From NCBI GenBank assembly GCA_947034895.1, contig OX344763.1:53505025-53569024 (forward strand): a stretch of 64,000 nucleotides of DNA. The letters are read 5' to 3'. Positions within the stretch are counted from its first letter, which is position 1. Each line of letters starts with the position of its first letter. Origin of the DNA: Rhytidiadelphus loreus. Its lineage: Eukaryota > Streptophyta > Bryopsida > Hypnales > Hylocomiaceae. The position numbers and the translations under genes were made by a program. Positions 1-12,530 of this stretch are shown here, in pieces. The notes under the pieces are model-generated. The model was not told where the DNA came from. It saw nothing but the letters and a program-made list of their open reading frames with translations, and searched no databases.

Positions 1-177
1 TTGCACATTCTTTTTCACTTGAATTTCATGAGTTCTAATTTTCTAGGACATGAAAATACAGCGCAAGGTTCGTGCATCAATTTCTAATTTAACGTCCAAG
101 GTCATTCAATGATACCACCAAATGAATATTTCTTTGGATATTTGGATTTAAGAAGAATTGCCACTTGCACCACATGT
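1..177. repeat. Reference monomer (first copy) and its internal structure
   Basis: Counting this copy gives A 54, T 63, G 27, C 33, or 34% GC. It holds three CpG sites (in cagcgc, ttcgtg and aacgtc). Internal structure: an inverted repeat tttcatg (24-30) / catgaaa (49-55); a 9-bp direct repeat ttctaattt (33-41 and 82-90); a tandem echo in tttggatatttggattt (about 133-149); and TTGCAC near the end (165-170), repeated 13 bp later across most junctions. The most conserved blocks between copies are the tail gcaccacatgtttgcacatt and the aatatttctttggatat segment. The most variable stretches are about 31-48 (agttcc/atttct/acttct, ctagga/ctataa/ctccat), about 50-60, and 91-115. Confidence 0.93.
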
Positions 178-699
178 ATGCACATTCTTTTTCACTTGAA
201 TTTCATGAGTTCCAATTTTCTAGGACATGAAAGTTCAACGCAAGGTTCGTGCATCAATTTCTAATTTAACGTCCAAGGTCATTCAATGATACCACCGAAT
301 GAATATTTCTTTGGATATTTGGATTTAAGAAGAATTGCCACTTGCACCACATGTTTGCACATTCTTTTTCACTTGAATTTCATGAGTTCTAATTTTCTAG
401 GACATGAAAGTTCAACTCAAGGTTCTTGCATCAATTTCTAATTTAAAGTTCAAGGTCATTCAATGTCACAGCCAAATGAATATTTCTTTGGATATTTGGA
501 TTTAAGAAGAATTGCCACTTGCACCACATGTTTGCACATTCTTTCTCACTTGAATTTCATGAGTTCCAATTTTCTAGGACATGAAAGTTCAACGCAAGGT
601 TCGTGCATCAATTTCTAATTTAACGTCCAAGGTTATTCAATAATACCACCAAATGAATATTTCTTTGGATATATGGATTTAAGAATAATTGCCACTTGC

Positions 700-1647
700 A
701 CCACATGTTTGCACATTCTTTTTCACTTGAATTTCATGAGTTCCAATTTTCTAGGACATGAAAGTTCAACGCAAGGTTCGTGCATCAATTTCTAATTTAA
801 AGTTCGAGGTCATTCAATGTCATCACCGAATGAATATTTCTTTGGATATTTGGATTTAAGAAGAATTGCCACTTGCACCACATGTTTGCACATTCTTTTT
901 CACTTGAATTTCATGAGTTCCAATTTTCTAGGACATGAAAGTTCAACGCAAGGTTCGTGCATCAATTTCTAATTTAAAGTTCGAGGTCATTCAATGTCAC
1001 CACCGAATGAATATTTCTTTGGATATTTGGATTTAAGAATAATTGCCACTTGCACCACATGATTGCACATTCTTTTTCACTTGAATTTCATGAGTTCCAA
1101 TTCTCCATAACATGAAAGTACAGCGCAAGGTTCGTGCATTAATTTCTAATCTAACGTTGATGGTCATTCAATGATACCACCAAATGAATATTTCTTTGGA
1201 TATATGGATTTAAGAAGAATTGCCACTTGCACCACATGTTTGCACATTCTTTTTCACTTGAATTTCATGAGTTCTAATTTTCTAGGACATGAAAGTTCAA
1301 CGCAAGGTTCGTGCATGAATTTCTAATCTAAAGTTCAAGGTCATTCAATGTCACCACCGAATGAATATTTCTTTGGATATTTGGATTTAAGAATAATTGC
1401 CACTTGCACCACATGTTTGCACATTCTTTTTCACTTGAATTTCATGAGTTCCAATTTTCTAGGAGATGAAAGTTCAACGCAAGGTTCGTGCATCAATTTC
1501 TAATTTAAAGTTCGAGGTCATTCAATGTCACCACCGAATGAATATTTCTTTGGATATATGGATTTAAGAAGAATTGCCACTTGCACCACATGTTTGCACA
1601 TTCTTTTTCACTTGAATTTCATGAGTTCCAATTTTCTAGGACATGAG
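700..1647. repeat. Segment duplicated at 7422-8369 (copy A)
   Basis: About 950 bp (5.4 monomers) matches 7422-8369 at an offset of 6722 bp: 38 monomers minus the four bases lost between the copies. Shared rare variants include tgtcatcaccg (about 819 and 7541), the ctccata monomer, gttgatggtc and ctaggagatg. I saw two differences (about 933 catgaa/cataaa and 1317 gcatga/gcatca). The flanks differ. Confidence 0.85.
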
Positions 1648-2626
1648 AATACAACGCAAGGTTCGAGCATCAATTTCTAATTTAACTTTCAAGGTCATTT
1701 AATGTCACCGCCAAATGAATATTTCTTTGGATATTTGGATTTAGGAAGAATTGCGACTTGCACCACATGTTTGCACATTCTTTTTCACTTGAATTTCATG
1801 AGTTCCAATTTTCTAGGACATGAGAATACAACGCAAGGTTCGAGCATCAATTTCTAATTTAACGTTCAAGGTCATTCAATGTCACCGCCAAATGAATATT
1901 TCTTTGGATATTTGGATTTAAGAAGAATTGCGACATGCACCACATGTTTGCACATTCTTCGTCACTTGAATTTCATGAGTTCCAATTTTCTATAACATGA
2001 AAATACAGTGCAAGGTTCGTGCATCAATTTCTAATTTAACGTTCAAGGTCATTCAATGTCACCGCCAAATTAATATTTCTTTGGATATTTGGATTTAAGA
2101 AGAATTGCCACTTGCACCACATGTTTGCACATTCTTTTTCACTTGAATTTCATGAGTTCTAATTTTCTATGACATGAAAGTACAGCGCAAGGTTCGTGCA
2201 TCAATTTCTAATTTAACGTTCTAGGTCATTCAATGTTACCACCCAACGAATATTTCTTTGGATATTTGGATTTAAGAAGAATTGCTACTTGCACCACATG
2301 TTTGCACATTCTTTTTCACTTGAATTTCATGAGTTCTAATTTTCTATAACATGAAAATACAACGCAAGGTTCGTGCATCAATTTCTAATTTAACGTCCAA
2401 GGTTATTCAATAATACCACCCAATGAATATTTCTTTGGATATATGGATTTAAGAATAATTGCCACTTGCACCACATGTTTGCACATTCTTTTTCACTTGA
2501 ATTTCATGCGTTCCAATTTTCTAGGACATGAAAGTTCAACGCAAGGCTCGTGCATCAATTTCTAATTTAAAGTTCAAGGTCATTCAATGTTACCAGCAAA
2601 TGAATATTTCTTTGGATATCTGAATT

Positions 2627-2763
2627 TAGAAGAATTGCTACTTGCACCACATGTTTGCACATTCTTTTTCACTTGAATTTCATGAGTTCCAATTCTCCAT
2701 AACATGAAAGTACAGCGCAAGGTTCGTGCATTAATTTCTAATCTAACGTTGAAGGATTCATTG
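2627..2763. repeat. Two adjacent monomers with -1 and -2 bp deletions
   Basis: Around 2627 tgaatttagaag replaces tggatttaagaag (one base lost). Around 2756-2763 gaaggattcattg replaces gaaggtcattcaatg (two bases lost). The next ttgcac therefore falls at 2830 instead of 2833. Two indel monomers next to each other are rare in this array. The frame change they cause explains why an 85-codon reverse-strand ORF is open only here. Confidence 0.85.
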
Positions 2764-5700
2764 TTACCACCAAATGAATATTTTATTCGATATTTGGATT
2801 TAAGAAGAATTGCCACTTGCACCACATGTTTGCACATTCTTTTTCACTTGAATTTCATGAGTTCTAATTTTCTATAACATGAAAATACAACGCAAGGTTC
2901 GTGCATCAATTTCTAATTTAACCTCCAAGGTTATTCAATAATACCACCAAATGAATATTTCTTTGGATATATGGATTTAAGAATAATTGCCACTTGCACC
3001 ACATGTTTGCACATTCTTTTTCACTTGAATTTCATGAGTTCCAATTTTCTAGGACATGAAAGTTCAACGCAAGGTTCGTGCATCAATTTCTAATTTAAAG
3101 TTCGAGGTCATTCAATGTCATCACCGAATGAATATTTCTCTGGATATTTGGATTTAAGAAGAATTGCCACTTGCACCACATGTTTGCACATTCTTTTTCA
3201 CTTGAATTTCATGAGTTCCAATTTTCTAGGACATGAAAGTTCAACGCAAGGTTCGTGCATCAATTTCTAATTTAAAGTTCGAGGTCATTCAATGTCACCA
3301 CCGAATGAATATTTCTTTGGATATTTGGATTTAAGAAGAATTGCCACTTGCACCACATGTTTGTACATTCTTTTTCACTTGAATTTCATGAGTTCGAATT
3401 CTCCATAACATGAAAGTACAGCGCAAGGTTCGTGCATTAATTTCTAATCTAACGTTCACTGTTATTCAATGTCACCGCCAAATAAATATTTCTCTGGATA
3501 TTTGGATTTAAGAAGAATTGGTACTTGCACCACATGTTTGCACATTCTTTTTCACTTGAATTTCATGAGTTCCAATTTTCTAGGACATGAAAGTTCAACG
3601 CAAGGTTCGTGCATCAATTTCTAATTTAAAGTTCGAGGTCATTCAATGTCACCACCGAATGAATATTTCTTTGGATATTTGGATTTAAGAATAATTGCCA
3701 CTTGCACCACATGATTGCACATTCTTTTTCACTTGAATTTCATGAGTTCCAATTTTCTAGGACATGAAAGTTCAACGCAAGGTTCGTGCATCAATTTCTA
3801 ATTTAAAGTTCGAGGTCATTCAATGTCACCACCGAATGAATATTTCTTTGGATATTTGGATTTAAGAAGAATTGCCACTTGCACCACATGTTTGCACATT
3901 CTTTTTCACTTGAATTTCATGAGTTCCAAATTTCTACGACATGAAAGTTCAACGCAAGGTTCGTGCATCAATTTCTAATTTAAAGTTCGAGGTCATTCAA
4001 TGTCACCACCGAATGAATATTTCTTTGGATATTTGGATTTAAGAAGAATTGCCACTTGCACCACATGTTTGCACATTCTTTTTCACTTGAATTTCATGAG
4101 TTCCAATTTTCTAGGACATGAAAGTTCAACGCAAGGTTCGTGCATCAATTTCTAATTTAAAGTTCGAGGTCATTCAATGTCACCACCGAATGAATATTTC
4201 TTTGGATATATGGATTTAAGAAGAATTGCCACTTGCACCACATGTTTGCACATTCTTTTTCACTTGAATTTCATGAGTTCCAATTCTCCATGACATGAAA
4301 GTACAGCGCAAGGTTCGTGCATTAATTTCTAATCTAACGTTGAAGGTCATTCAATGTTACCACCAAATGAATATTTTATTCGATATTTGGATTTAAGAAG
4401 AATTGCGATTTGCACCACATGTTTGCACATTCTTTTTCAATTGAATTTCATGAGTTCTAATTTTCTATAACATGAAAATACAGTGCAAGATTGGTGCATC
4501 AATTTCTAATTTAACGTTCAAGGTCATTGAATGTCACCACCAAATTAATATATCTTTGGATATATGGATTTAAGAAGAATTGCCACTTGCACCACATGTT
4601 TGCACATTCTTTTTCACTTGAATTTCATGAGTTCCAATTTTCTAGGACATGAAAGTTCAACGCAAGGTTCGTGCATCAATTTCTAATTTAAAGTTCAAGG
4701 TCATTCAATGTCACCACCGAATGAATATTTCTTTGGATATTTGGATTTAAGAAGAATTGCCACTTGCACCACATGTTTGCACATTCTTTTTCACTTGAAT
4801 TTCATGAGTTCCAATTTTCTAGGACATGAAAGTTCAACGCAAGGTTGGTGCATCAATTTCTAATTTAACGTTCAAGGTCATTCAATGTCACCACCGAATG
4901 AATATTTCTTTGGATATATGGATTTAAGAAGAATTGCCACTTGCACCACATGTTTGCACATTCTTTTTCACTTGAATTTCATGAGTTCCAATTTTCTAGA
5001 ACATGAAAGTTCAACGCAAGGTTCGTGCATCAATTTCTAATTTAAAGTTCAAGGTCATTCAATGTCACCACCGAATGAATATTTCTTTGGATATTTGGAT
5101 TTAAGAATAATTGCCACTTGCACCTCATGTTTGCACATTCTTTTTCACTTGAATTTCATGATTTCCAATTTTCTACGACATGAAAGTTCAACGCAAGGTT
5201 CGTGCATCAATTTCTAATTTAAAGTTCGAGGTCATTCAATGTCACCACCAAATGAATATTTCTTTGGATATATGGATTTAAGAAGAATTGCCACTTGCAC
5301 CACATGTTTGCACATTCTTTTTCACTTGAATTTCATGAGTTCCAATTTTCTAGGACATGAAAGTTCAACGCAAGGTTCGTGCATCAATTTCTAATTTAAA
5401 GTTCGAGGTCCTTCAATGTCACCACCGAATGAATATTTCTTTGGATATATGGATTTAAGAAGAATTGCCACTTGCACCACATGTTTGCACATTCTTTTTC
5501 ACTTGAATTTCATGAGTTCCAATTCTCCATGACATGAAAGTACAGCGCAAGGTTCGTGCATTAATTTCTAATCTAACGTTGAAGGTCATTCAATGTTACC
5601 ACCAAATGAATATTTTATTCGATATTTGGATTTAAGAAGAATTGCGACTTGCACCACATGTTTGCACATTCTTTTTCACTTGAATTTCATGATTTCTAAT

Positions 5701-5799
5701 TTTCTATAACATGAAAATACAGTGCAAGGTTCGTGCATCAATTTCTAATCTAACGTTCAAGGTCATTCAATGTCACCACCAAATTAATATTTCTTTGGA

Positions 5800-6190
5800 T
5801 ATTTGGATTTAAGAAGAATTGCCACTTGCACCACATGTTTGCACATTCTTTTTCACTTGAATTTCATGAGTTCAAATTCTCCATAACATGAAAATACAGT
5901 GCAAGGTTCGTGCATCAATTTCTAATTTAACATTCAAGGTCATTCAATGTCACCACCAAATAAATATTTCTCTGGATATTTGGATTTAAGAAGAATTGGT
6001 ACTTGCACCATATGATTGCACATTCTTTTTCACTTGAATTTCATGAGTTCCAATTTTCTAGGACATGAGAATACAACGCAAGGTTCGAGCATCAATTTCT
6101 AATTTAACGTTCAAGGTCATTGAATGTCACCACCAAATTAATATATCTTTGGATATATGGATTTAAGAAGAATTGCCACTTGCACCACAT
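5800..6190. repeat. Segment repeated at 10755-11145 (28 monomers away)
   Basis: About 390 bp sharing ttcaaattctccataacat, cagtgcaagg, taaatatttctctgg, ttggtacttgcaccatatg and gagaatacaacgc with 10755-11145. The offset is 4955 bp: 28 monomers less the one base lost near 6703. Two differences seen (caccacc/caccgcc, tttcta/ttttta). Confidence 0.78.
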
Positions 6191-6694
6191 GATTGCACAT
6201 TCTTTTTCATTTGAATTTCATGAGTTCCAATTTTCTAGGACATGAAAGTTCAACGCAAGGTTCGTGCATCAATTTCTAATTTAAAGTTCGAGGTCATTCA
6301 ATGTCACCACCGAATGAATATTTCTTTGGATATTTGGATTTAAGAAGAATTGCCACTTGCACCACATGTTTGCACATTCTTTTTCACTTGAATTTCATGA
6401 GTTCAAATTCTCCATAACATGAAAATACAGTGCAAGGTTCGTGCATCAATTTCTAATTTAACATTCAAGGTCATTCAATGTCACCGCCAAATAAATATTT
6501 CTTTGGATATTTGGATTTAAGAAGAATTGGTACTTGCACCACATGATTGCACATTCTTTTTCATTTGAATTTCATGAGTTCCAATTTTCTAGGACATGAG
6601 AATACAACGCAAGGTTCGAGCATCAATTTCTAATTTAACGTTCAAGGTCATTCAATGTCACCGCCAAATGAATATTTCTTTGGATATTTGGATT

Positions 6695-6710
6695 TAAGAA
6701 GAATGCGACA
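6695..6710. repeat. Single-base deletion monomer (176 bp)
   Basis: The sequence reads gaagaatgcgacatgc where other copies read gaagaattgcgac. One T is missing, and the repeat register moves by one base from here to about 35.5 kb. Confidence 0.85.
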
Positions 6711-7421
6711 TGCACCACATGTTTGCACATTCTTTTTCACTTGAATTTCATGAGTTCTAATTTTCTATAACATGAAAATACAGTGCAAGGTTCGTGCATC
6801 AATTTCTAATTTAGCGTTCAAGGTCATTCAATATCACCGCCAAATTAATATTTCTTTGGATATTTGGATTTAAGAAGAATTGCCACTTGCACGACATGTT
6901 TGCACATTCTTTTTCACTTGAATTTCATGAGTTCAAATTCTCCATAACATGAAAGTACAGCGCAAGGTTCGTGCATTAATTTCTAATCTAACGTTGATGG
7001 TCATTCAATGTTACCACCAAATGAATATTTCTTTGGATATTTGGATTTAAGAAGAATTGCAACTGACACCACATGATTGCACATTCTTTTTCACTTGAAT
7101 TTCATGAGTTCTAATTTTCTATAACATGAAAATACAGCGCAAGGTTCGTGCATCAATTTCTAATTTAACGTTCAAGGTCATTCAATGTCACCGCCAAATA
7201 AATATTTCTCTGGATATTTGGATTTAAGAAGAATTGGTACTTGCACCACATGATTGCACATTCTTTTTCACTTGAATTTCATGAGTTCCAATTTTCTAGG
7301 ACATGAGAATACAACGCAAGGTTCGAGCATCAATTTCTAATTTAACGTTCAAGGTCATTCAATGTCACCGCCAAATTAATATTTCTTTGGATATTTGGAT
7401 TTAAGAAGAATTGCCACTTGC

Positions 7422-8369
7422 ACCACATGTTTGCACATTCTTTTTCACTTGAATTTCATGAGTTCCAATTTTCTAGGACATGAAAGTTCAACGCAAGGTT
7501 CGTGCATCAATTTCTAATTTAAAGTTCGAGGTCATTCAATGTCATCACCGAATGAATATTTCTTTGGATATTTGGATTTAAGAAGAATTGCCACTTGCAC
7601 CACATGTTTGCACATTCTTTTTCACTTGAATTTCATGAGTTCCAATTTTCTAGGACATAAAAGTTCAACGCAAGGTTCGTGCATCAATTTCTAATTTAAA
7701 GTTCGAGGTCATTCAATGTCACCACCGAATGAATATTTCTTTGGATATTTGGATTTAAGAATAATTGCCACTTGCACCACATGATTGCACATTCTTTTTC
7801 ACTTGAATTTCATGAGTTCCAATTCTCCATAACATGAAAGTACAGCGCAAGGTTCGTGCATTAATTTCTAATCTAACGTTGATGGTCATTCAATGATACC
7901 ACCAAATGAATATTTCTTTGGATATATGGATTTAAGAAGAATTGCCACTTGCACCACATGTTTGCACATTCTTTTTCACTTGAATTTCATGAGTTCTAAT
8001 TTTCTAGGACATGAAAGTTCAACGCAAGGTTCGTGCATCAATTTCTAATCTAAAGTTCAAGGTCATTCAATGTCACCACCGAATGAATATTTCTTTGGAT
8101 ATTTGGATTTAAGAATAATTGCCACTTGCACCACATGTTTGCACATTCTTTTTCACTTGAATTTCATGAGTTCCAATTTTCTAGGAGATGAAAGTTCAAC
8201 GCAAGGTTCGTGCATCAATTTCTAATTTAAAGTTCGAGGTCATTCAATGTCACCACCGAATGAATATTTCTTTGGATATATGGATTTAAGAAGAATTGCC
8301 ACTTGCACCACATGTTTGCACATTCTTTTTCACTTGAATTTCATGAGTTCCAATTTTCTAGGACATGAA
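7422..8369. repeat. Segment duplicated from 700-1647 (copy B)
   Basis: This is the partner of 700-1647 at an offset of 6722 bp, with the same order of variant monomers. After about 8370 the copies diverge: here gaaagttcaacgc, in copy A gagaatacaacgc. Confidence 0.85.
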
Positions 8370-9048
8370 AGTTCAACGCAAGGTTCGTGCATCAATTTCT
8401 AATTTAAAGTTCGAGGTCATTCAATGTCACCACCGAATGAATATTTCTTTGGATATTTGGATTTAAGAATAATTGCCACTTGCACCACATGATTGCACAT
8501 TCTTTTTCACTTGAATTTCATGAGTTCCAATTCTCCATAACATGAAAGTACAGCGCAAGGTTCGTGCATTAATTTCTAATCTAACGTTGATGGTCATTCA
8601 ATGATACCACCAAATGAATATTTCTTTGGATATATGGATTTAAGAAGAATTGCCACCTGCACCACATGTTTGCACATTCTTTTTCACTTGAATTTCATGA
8701 GTTCCAATTTTCTAGGACATGAAAGTTCAACGCAAGGTTCGTGCATCAATTTCTAATTTAAAGTTCGAGGTCATTCAATGTCACCACCGAATGAATATTT
8801 CTTTGGATATTTGGATTTAAGAATAATTGCCACTTGCACCACATGATTGCACATTCTTTTTCACTTGAATTTCATGAGTTCCAATTCTCCATAACATGAA
8901 AGTACAGCGCAAGGTTCGTGCATTAATTTCTAATCTAACGTTGATGGTCATTCAATGATACCACCAAATGAATATTTCTTTGGATATATGGATTTAAGAA
9001 GAATTGCCACCTGCACCACATGTTTGCACATTCTTTTTCACTTGAATT
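8341..9048. repeat. Two perfect copies of a 354-bp dimer
   Basis: 8341-8694 and 8695-9048 appear identical. Each joins a gaaagttcaacgc / aaagttcgagg monomer to a ctccata / taacgttgatgg monomer and ends in the private variant gccacctgc (8651 and 9005). Sequence after 9049 resumes a pattern seen at about 7.98 kb, for example ctaggagatg at 8183 and 9245 (1062 bp, six monomers). A dimer insertion by unequal exchange explains this. Confidence 0.85.
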
Positions 9049-9339
9049 TCATGAGTTCCAATTTTCTAGGACATGAAAGTTCAACGCAAGGTTCGTGCAT
9101 CAATTTCTAATCTAAAGTTCAAGGTCATTCAATGTCACCACCGAATGAATATTTCTTTGGATATTTGGATTTAAGAATAATTGCCACTTGCACCACATGT
9201 TTGCACATTCTTTTTCACTTGAATTTCATGAGTTCCAATTTTCTAGGAGATGAAAGTTCAACGCAAGGTTCGTGCATCAATTTCTAATTTAAAGTTCGAG
9301 GTCATTCAATGTCACCACCGAATGAATATTTCTTTGGAT

Positions 9340-10297
9340 ATATGGATTTAAGAAGAATTGCCACTTGCACCACATGTTTGCACATTCTTTTTCATTTGAA
9401 TTTCATGATTTCTAATTTTCTATAACATGAAAATACAGCGCAAGGTTCGTGCATCAATTTCTAATTTAACGTTCAAGGTCATTCAATGTCACCGCCGAAT
9501 TAATATTTCTTTGGATATTTGGATTTAAGAAGAATTGCAACTGACACCACATGATTGCACATTCTTTTTCACTTGAATTTCATGATTTCTAATTTTCTAT
9601 AACATAAAAATACAGCGCAAGGTTCGTTCATCAATTTCTAATTTAACGTCCAAAGTTATTTAATAATACCACCAAATGAATATTTCTTTGGATATTTGGA
9701 TTTATAAATAATTGCCACTTGCACCACATGTTTGCAGATTATTTTTCACTTGAATTTCATGAGTTCTAATTTTCTATAACATGAAAATAGAGCGCAAGGT
9801 TCGTGCATCAATTTCTAATTTAAAGTTCGAGGTCATTAAATGTCACCACCGAATGAATATTTCTTTGGATATATGGATTTAAGAAGAATTGCCACTTGCA
9901 CCACATGTTTGCACATTCTTTTTCACTTGAATTTCATGATTTCTAATTTTCTATAACATGAAAATACAGCGCAAGGTTCGTGCATCAATTTCTAATTTAA
10001 CGTCCAAGGTTATTTAATAATACCACCAAATGAATATTTCTTTGGATATTTGGATTTAAGAAGAATTGCTACTTGCACCACATGATTGCACATTCTTTTT
10101 CACTTGAATTTCATGAGTTCCAATTTTCTAGGACATGAGAGTACAACGCAAGGTTCGTGCATCAATTTCTAATTTAAAGTTCGAGGTCATTCAATGTCAC
10201 CACCGAATGAATATTTCTTTGGATACATGGATTTAAGAAGAATTGCCACTTGCACCACATGTTTGCACATTCTTTTTCACTTGAATTTCATGAGTTC
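9340..10297. repeat. 10-monomer-spaced duplication, copy A
   Basis: About 957 bp matches 11110-12067 at an offset of exactly 1770 bp (10 x 177). Shared rare variants include ttcatttgaatttcatgatt, gcaactgacacc, cataaaaatacagcg, ttcgttcatc, ggatttataaataatt and tttgcagattattt. Five differences were noticed, for example gaaaatac/gaaaaaac and gatacatgg/gatatatgg. Confidence 0.87.
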
Positions 10298-11109
10298 AAA
10301 TTCTCCGTAACATGAAAGTACAGCGCAAGGTTCATGCATTAATTTCTAATCTAACGTTGATGGTCATTCAATGTTACCACCAAATGAATATTTTTTTCGA
10401 TATTTGGATTTAAGAAGAATTGCAACTGACACCACATGATTGCACATTCTTTATCACTTGAATTTCATGATTTCTAATTTTCTATAACATGAAAATACAG
10501 CGCAAGGTTCGTGCATCAATTTCTAATTTAACGTCCAAAGTTATTTAATAATACCACCAAATGAATATTTCTTTGGATATTTGGATTTATGAATAATTGC
10601 CACTTGCACCACATGTTTGCAGATTCTTTTTCACTTGAATTTCATGAGTTTTAATTTTCTATAACATGAAAATACAGTGCAAGGTTCGTGCATCAATTTC
10701 AAATTTAAAGTTCGAGGTCATTCAATGTCACCACCGAATGAATATTTCTTTGGATATATGGATTTAAGAAGAATTGCCACTTGCACCACATGTTTGCACA
10801 TTCTTTTTCACTTGAATTTCATGAGTTCAAATTCTCCATAACATGAAAATACAGTGCAAGGTTCGTGCATCAATTTCTAATTTAACATTCAAGGTCATTC
10901 AATGTCACCGCCAAATAAATATTTCTCTGGATATTTGGATTTAAGAAGAATTGGTACTTGCACCATATGATTGCACATTCTTTTTCACTTGAATTTCATG
11001 AGTTCCAATTTTCTAGGACATGAGAATACAACGCAAGGTTCGAGCATCAATTTTTAATTTAACGTTCAAGGTCATTGAATGTCACCACCAAATTAATATA
11101 TCTTTGGAT

Positions 11110-12067
11110 ATATGGATTTAAGAAGAATTGCCACTTGCACCACATGTTTGCACATTCTTTTTCATTTGAATTTCATGATTTCTAATTTTCTATAACATGA
11201 AAAAACAGCGCAAGGTTCGTGCATCAATTTCTAATTTAACGTTCAAGGTCATTCAATGTCACCGCCAAATTAATATTTCTTTGGATATTTGGATTTAAGA
11301 AGAATTGCAACTGACACCACATGATTGCACATTCTTTTTCACTTGAATTTCATGATTTCTAATTTTCTATAACATAAAAATACAGCGCAAGGTTCGTTCA
11401 TCAATTTCTAATTTAACGTCCAAAGTTATTTAATAATACCACCAAATGAATATTTCTTTGGATATTTGGATTTATAAATAATTGCCACTTGCACCACATG
11501 TTTGCAGATTATTTTTCACTTGAATTTCATGAGTTCTAATTTTCTATAACATGAAAATATAGCGCAAGGTTCGTGCATCAATTTCTAATTTAAAGTTCGA
11601 GGTCATTCAATGTCACCACCGAATGAATATTTCTTTGGATATATGGATTTAAGAAGAATTGCCACTTGCACCACATGTTTGCACATTCTTTTTCACTTGA
11701 ATTTCATGATTTCTAATTTTCTATAACATGAAAATACAGCGCAAGGTTCGTGCATCAATTTCTAATTTAACGTCCAAGGTTATTTAATAATACCACCAAA
11801 TGAATATTTCTTTGGATATTTGGATTTAAGAAGAATTGCTACTTGCACCACATGATTGCACATTCTTTTTCACTTGAATTTCATGAGTTCCAATTTTCTA
11901 GGACATGAGAGTACAACGCAAGGTTCGTGCATCAATTTCTAATTTAAAGTTCGAGGTCATTCAATGTCACCACCGAATGAATATTTCTTTGGATATATGG
12001 ATTTAAGAAGAATTGCCACTTGCACCACATGTTTGCACATTCTTTTTCACTTGAATTTCATGAGTTC
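11110..12067. repeat. 10-monomer-spaced duplication, copy B
   Basis: This is the partner of 9340-10297. The 812 bp between the copies (10298-11109) carries other variants: a ctccgta monomer and the 10755-11145 segment shared with 5.8-6.2 kb. Confidence 0.87.
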
Positions 12068-12530
12068 CAATTTTCTAGGACATGAAAGTTCAACGCAAGG
12101 TTCGTGCGTCAATTTCTAATTTAAAGTTCAAGGTCATTCAATGTCACCACCGAATGAATATTTCTTTGGATATTTGGATTTAAGAAGAATTGCAACTGAC
12201 ACCACATGATTGCACATTCTTTTTCACTTGAATTTCATGAGTTGCAATTTTCTAGGACATGAAAGTTCAACGCAAGGTTCGTACATCAATTTCTAATTTA
12301 ACGTCCAAGGTCATTCAATGATACCACCAAATGAATATTTCTTTGGATATTTGGATTTAAGGAGAATTGCCACTTGCACCACATGTTTGCACATTCTTTT
12401 TCACTTGAATTTCATGAGTTCTAATTTTCTATAGCATGAAAATACAGCGCAAGGTTCGTGCATCAATTTCTAATTTAACGTCCAAGGTTATTCAATGTCA
12501 CCACCGAATGAATATTTCTTTGGATATATG
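12068..12530. repeat. Linker monomers between two duplication zones
   Basis: About 2.6 satellite monomers with mixed variants: gtgcgtcaattt near 12106, gcaactgacacc near 12190, gagttgcaatt near 12240 and taaggagaatt near 12359. I see no HOR membership, gene or other element. Confidence 0.7.

Larger units (their letters stand above)
1..9339. repeat. Left domain: heterogeneous old-type monomers
   Basis: About 53 monomers mix several variant types without one regular HOR. The commonest has agttccaattttctagg, gaaagttcaacgc, aaagttcgagg and caccgaatg. A second has ctccataacatg, gtgcattaatttc and taacgttga. A third has ctaggacatgagaatac and ttcgagcatc. Types alternate irregularly, and local dimers and short duplications occur (entries below). 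No gene or foreign insertion is present. The mixing suggests this part has not been recently swept by a single amplification; that is inference from variant diversity. Confidence 0.85.

Noticed and set aside
55..80. CENP-B box in the ttcgtgcatcaa / ttcgttcgtcaa region
   Set aside because: TTCG is present, but the required A at the ninth position of the core and the downstream CGGG are absent in every variant I checked.
1..177. Monomer built from a smaller ancestral tandem unit
   Set aside because: ttctaattt recurs 49 bp apart and TTGCAC and CACTTG are repeated, but the intervening sequence does not align, so a true sub-repeat is not supported.
1..177. Assignment to a named plant satellite (for example one of the 177-180 bp centromere repeats)
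   Set aside because: Length alone matches several known families. I cannot confirm sequence identity to any of them from memory, so no name is given.
1660..1680. RNA polymerase III B-box (ggttcgagcatc, also gttcgaggt in many monomers)
   Set aside because: The core GGTTCGA resembles a B-box, but the conserved final C is replaced, no A-box lies upstream at a suitable distance, and there is no tRNA or 5S fold. The T8 tract in right-domain monomers is not enough to claim a transcription unit.
2580..2837. 85-codon open reading frame on the minus strand
   Set aside because: It is satellite sequence read 1.5 times; its protein contains the same segment twice in altered form. It is open only because the -1 and -2 indels near 2627 and 2760 change frame past the usual stops. 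No other monomer keeps it open, and there is no start context or codon signal.
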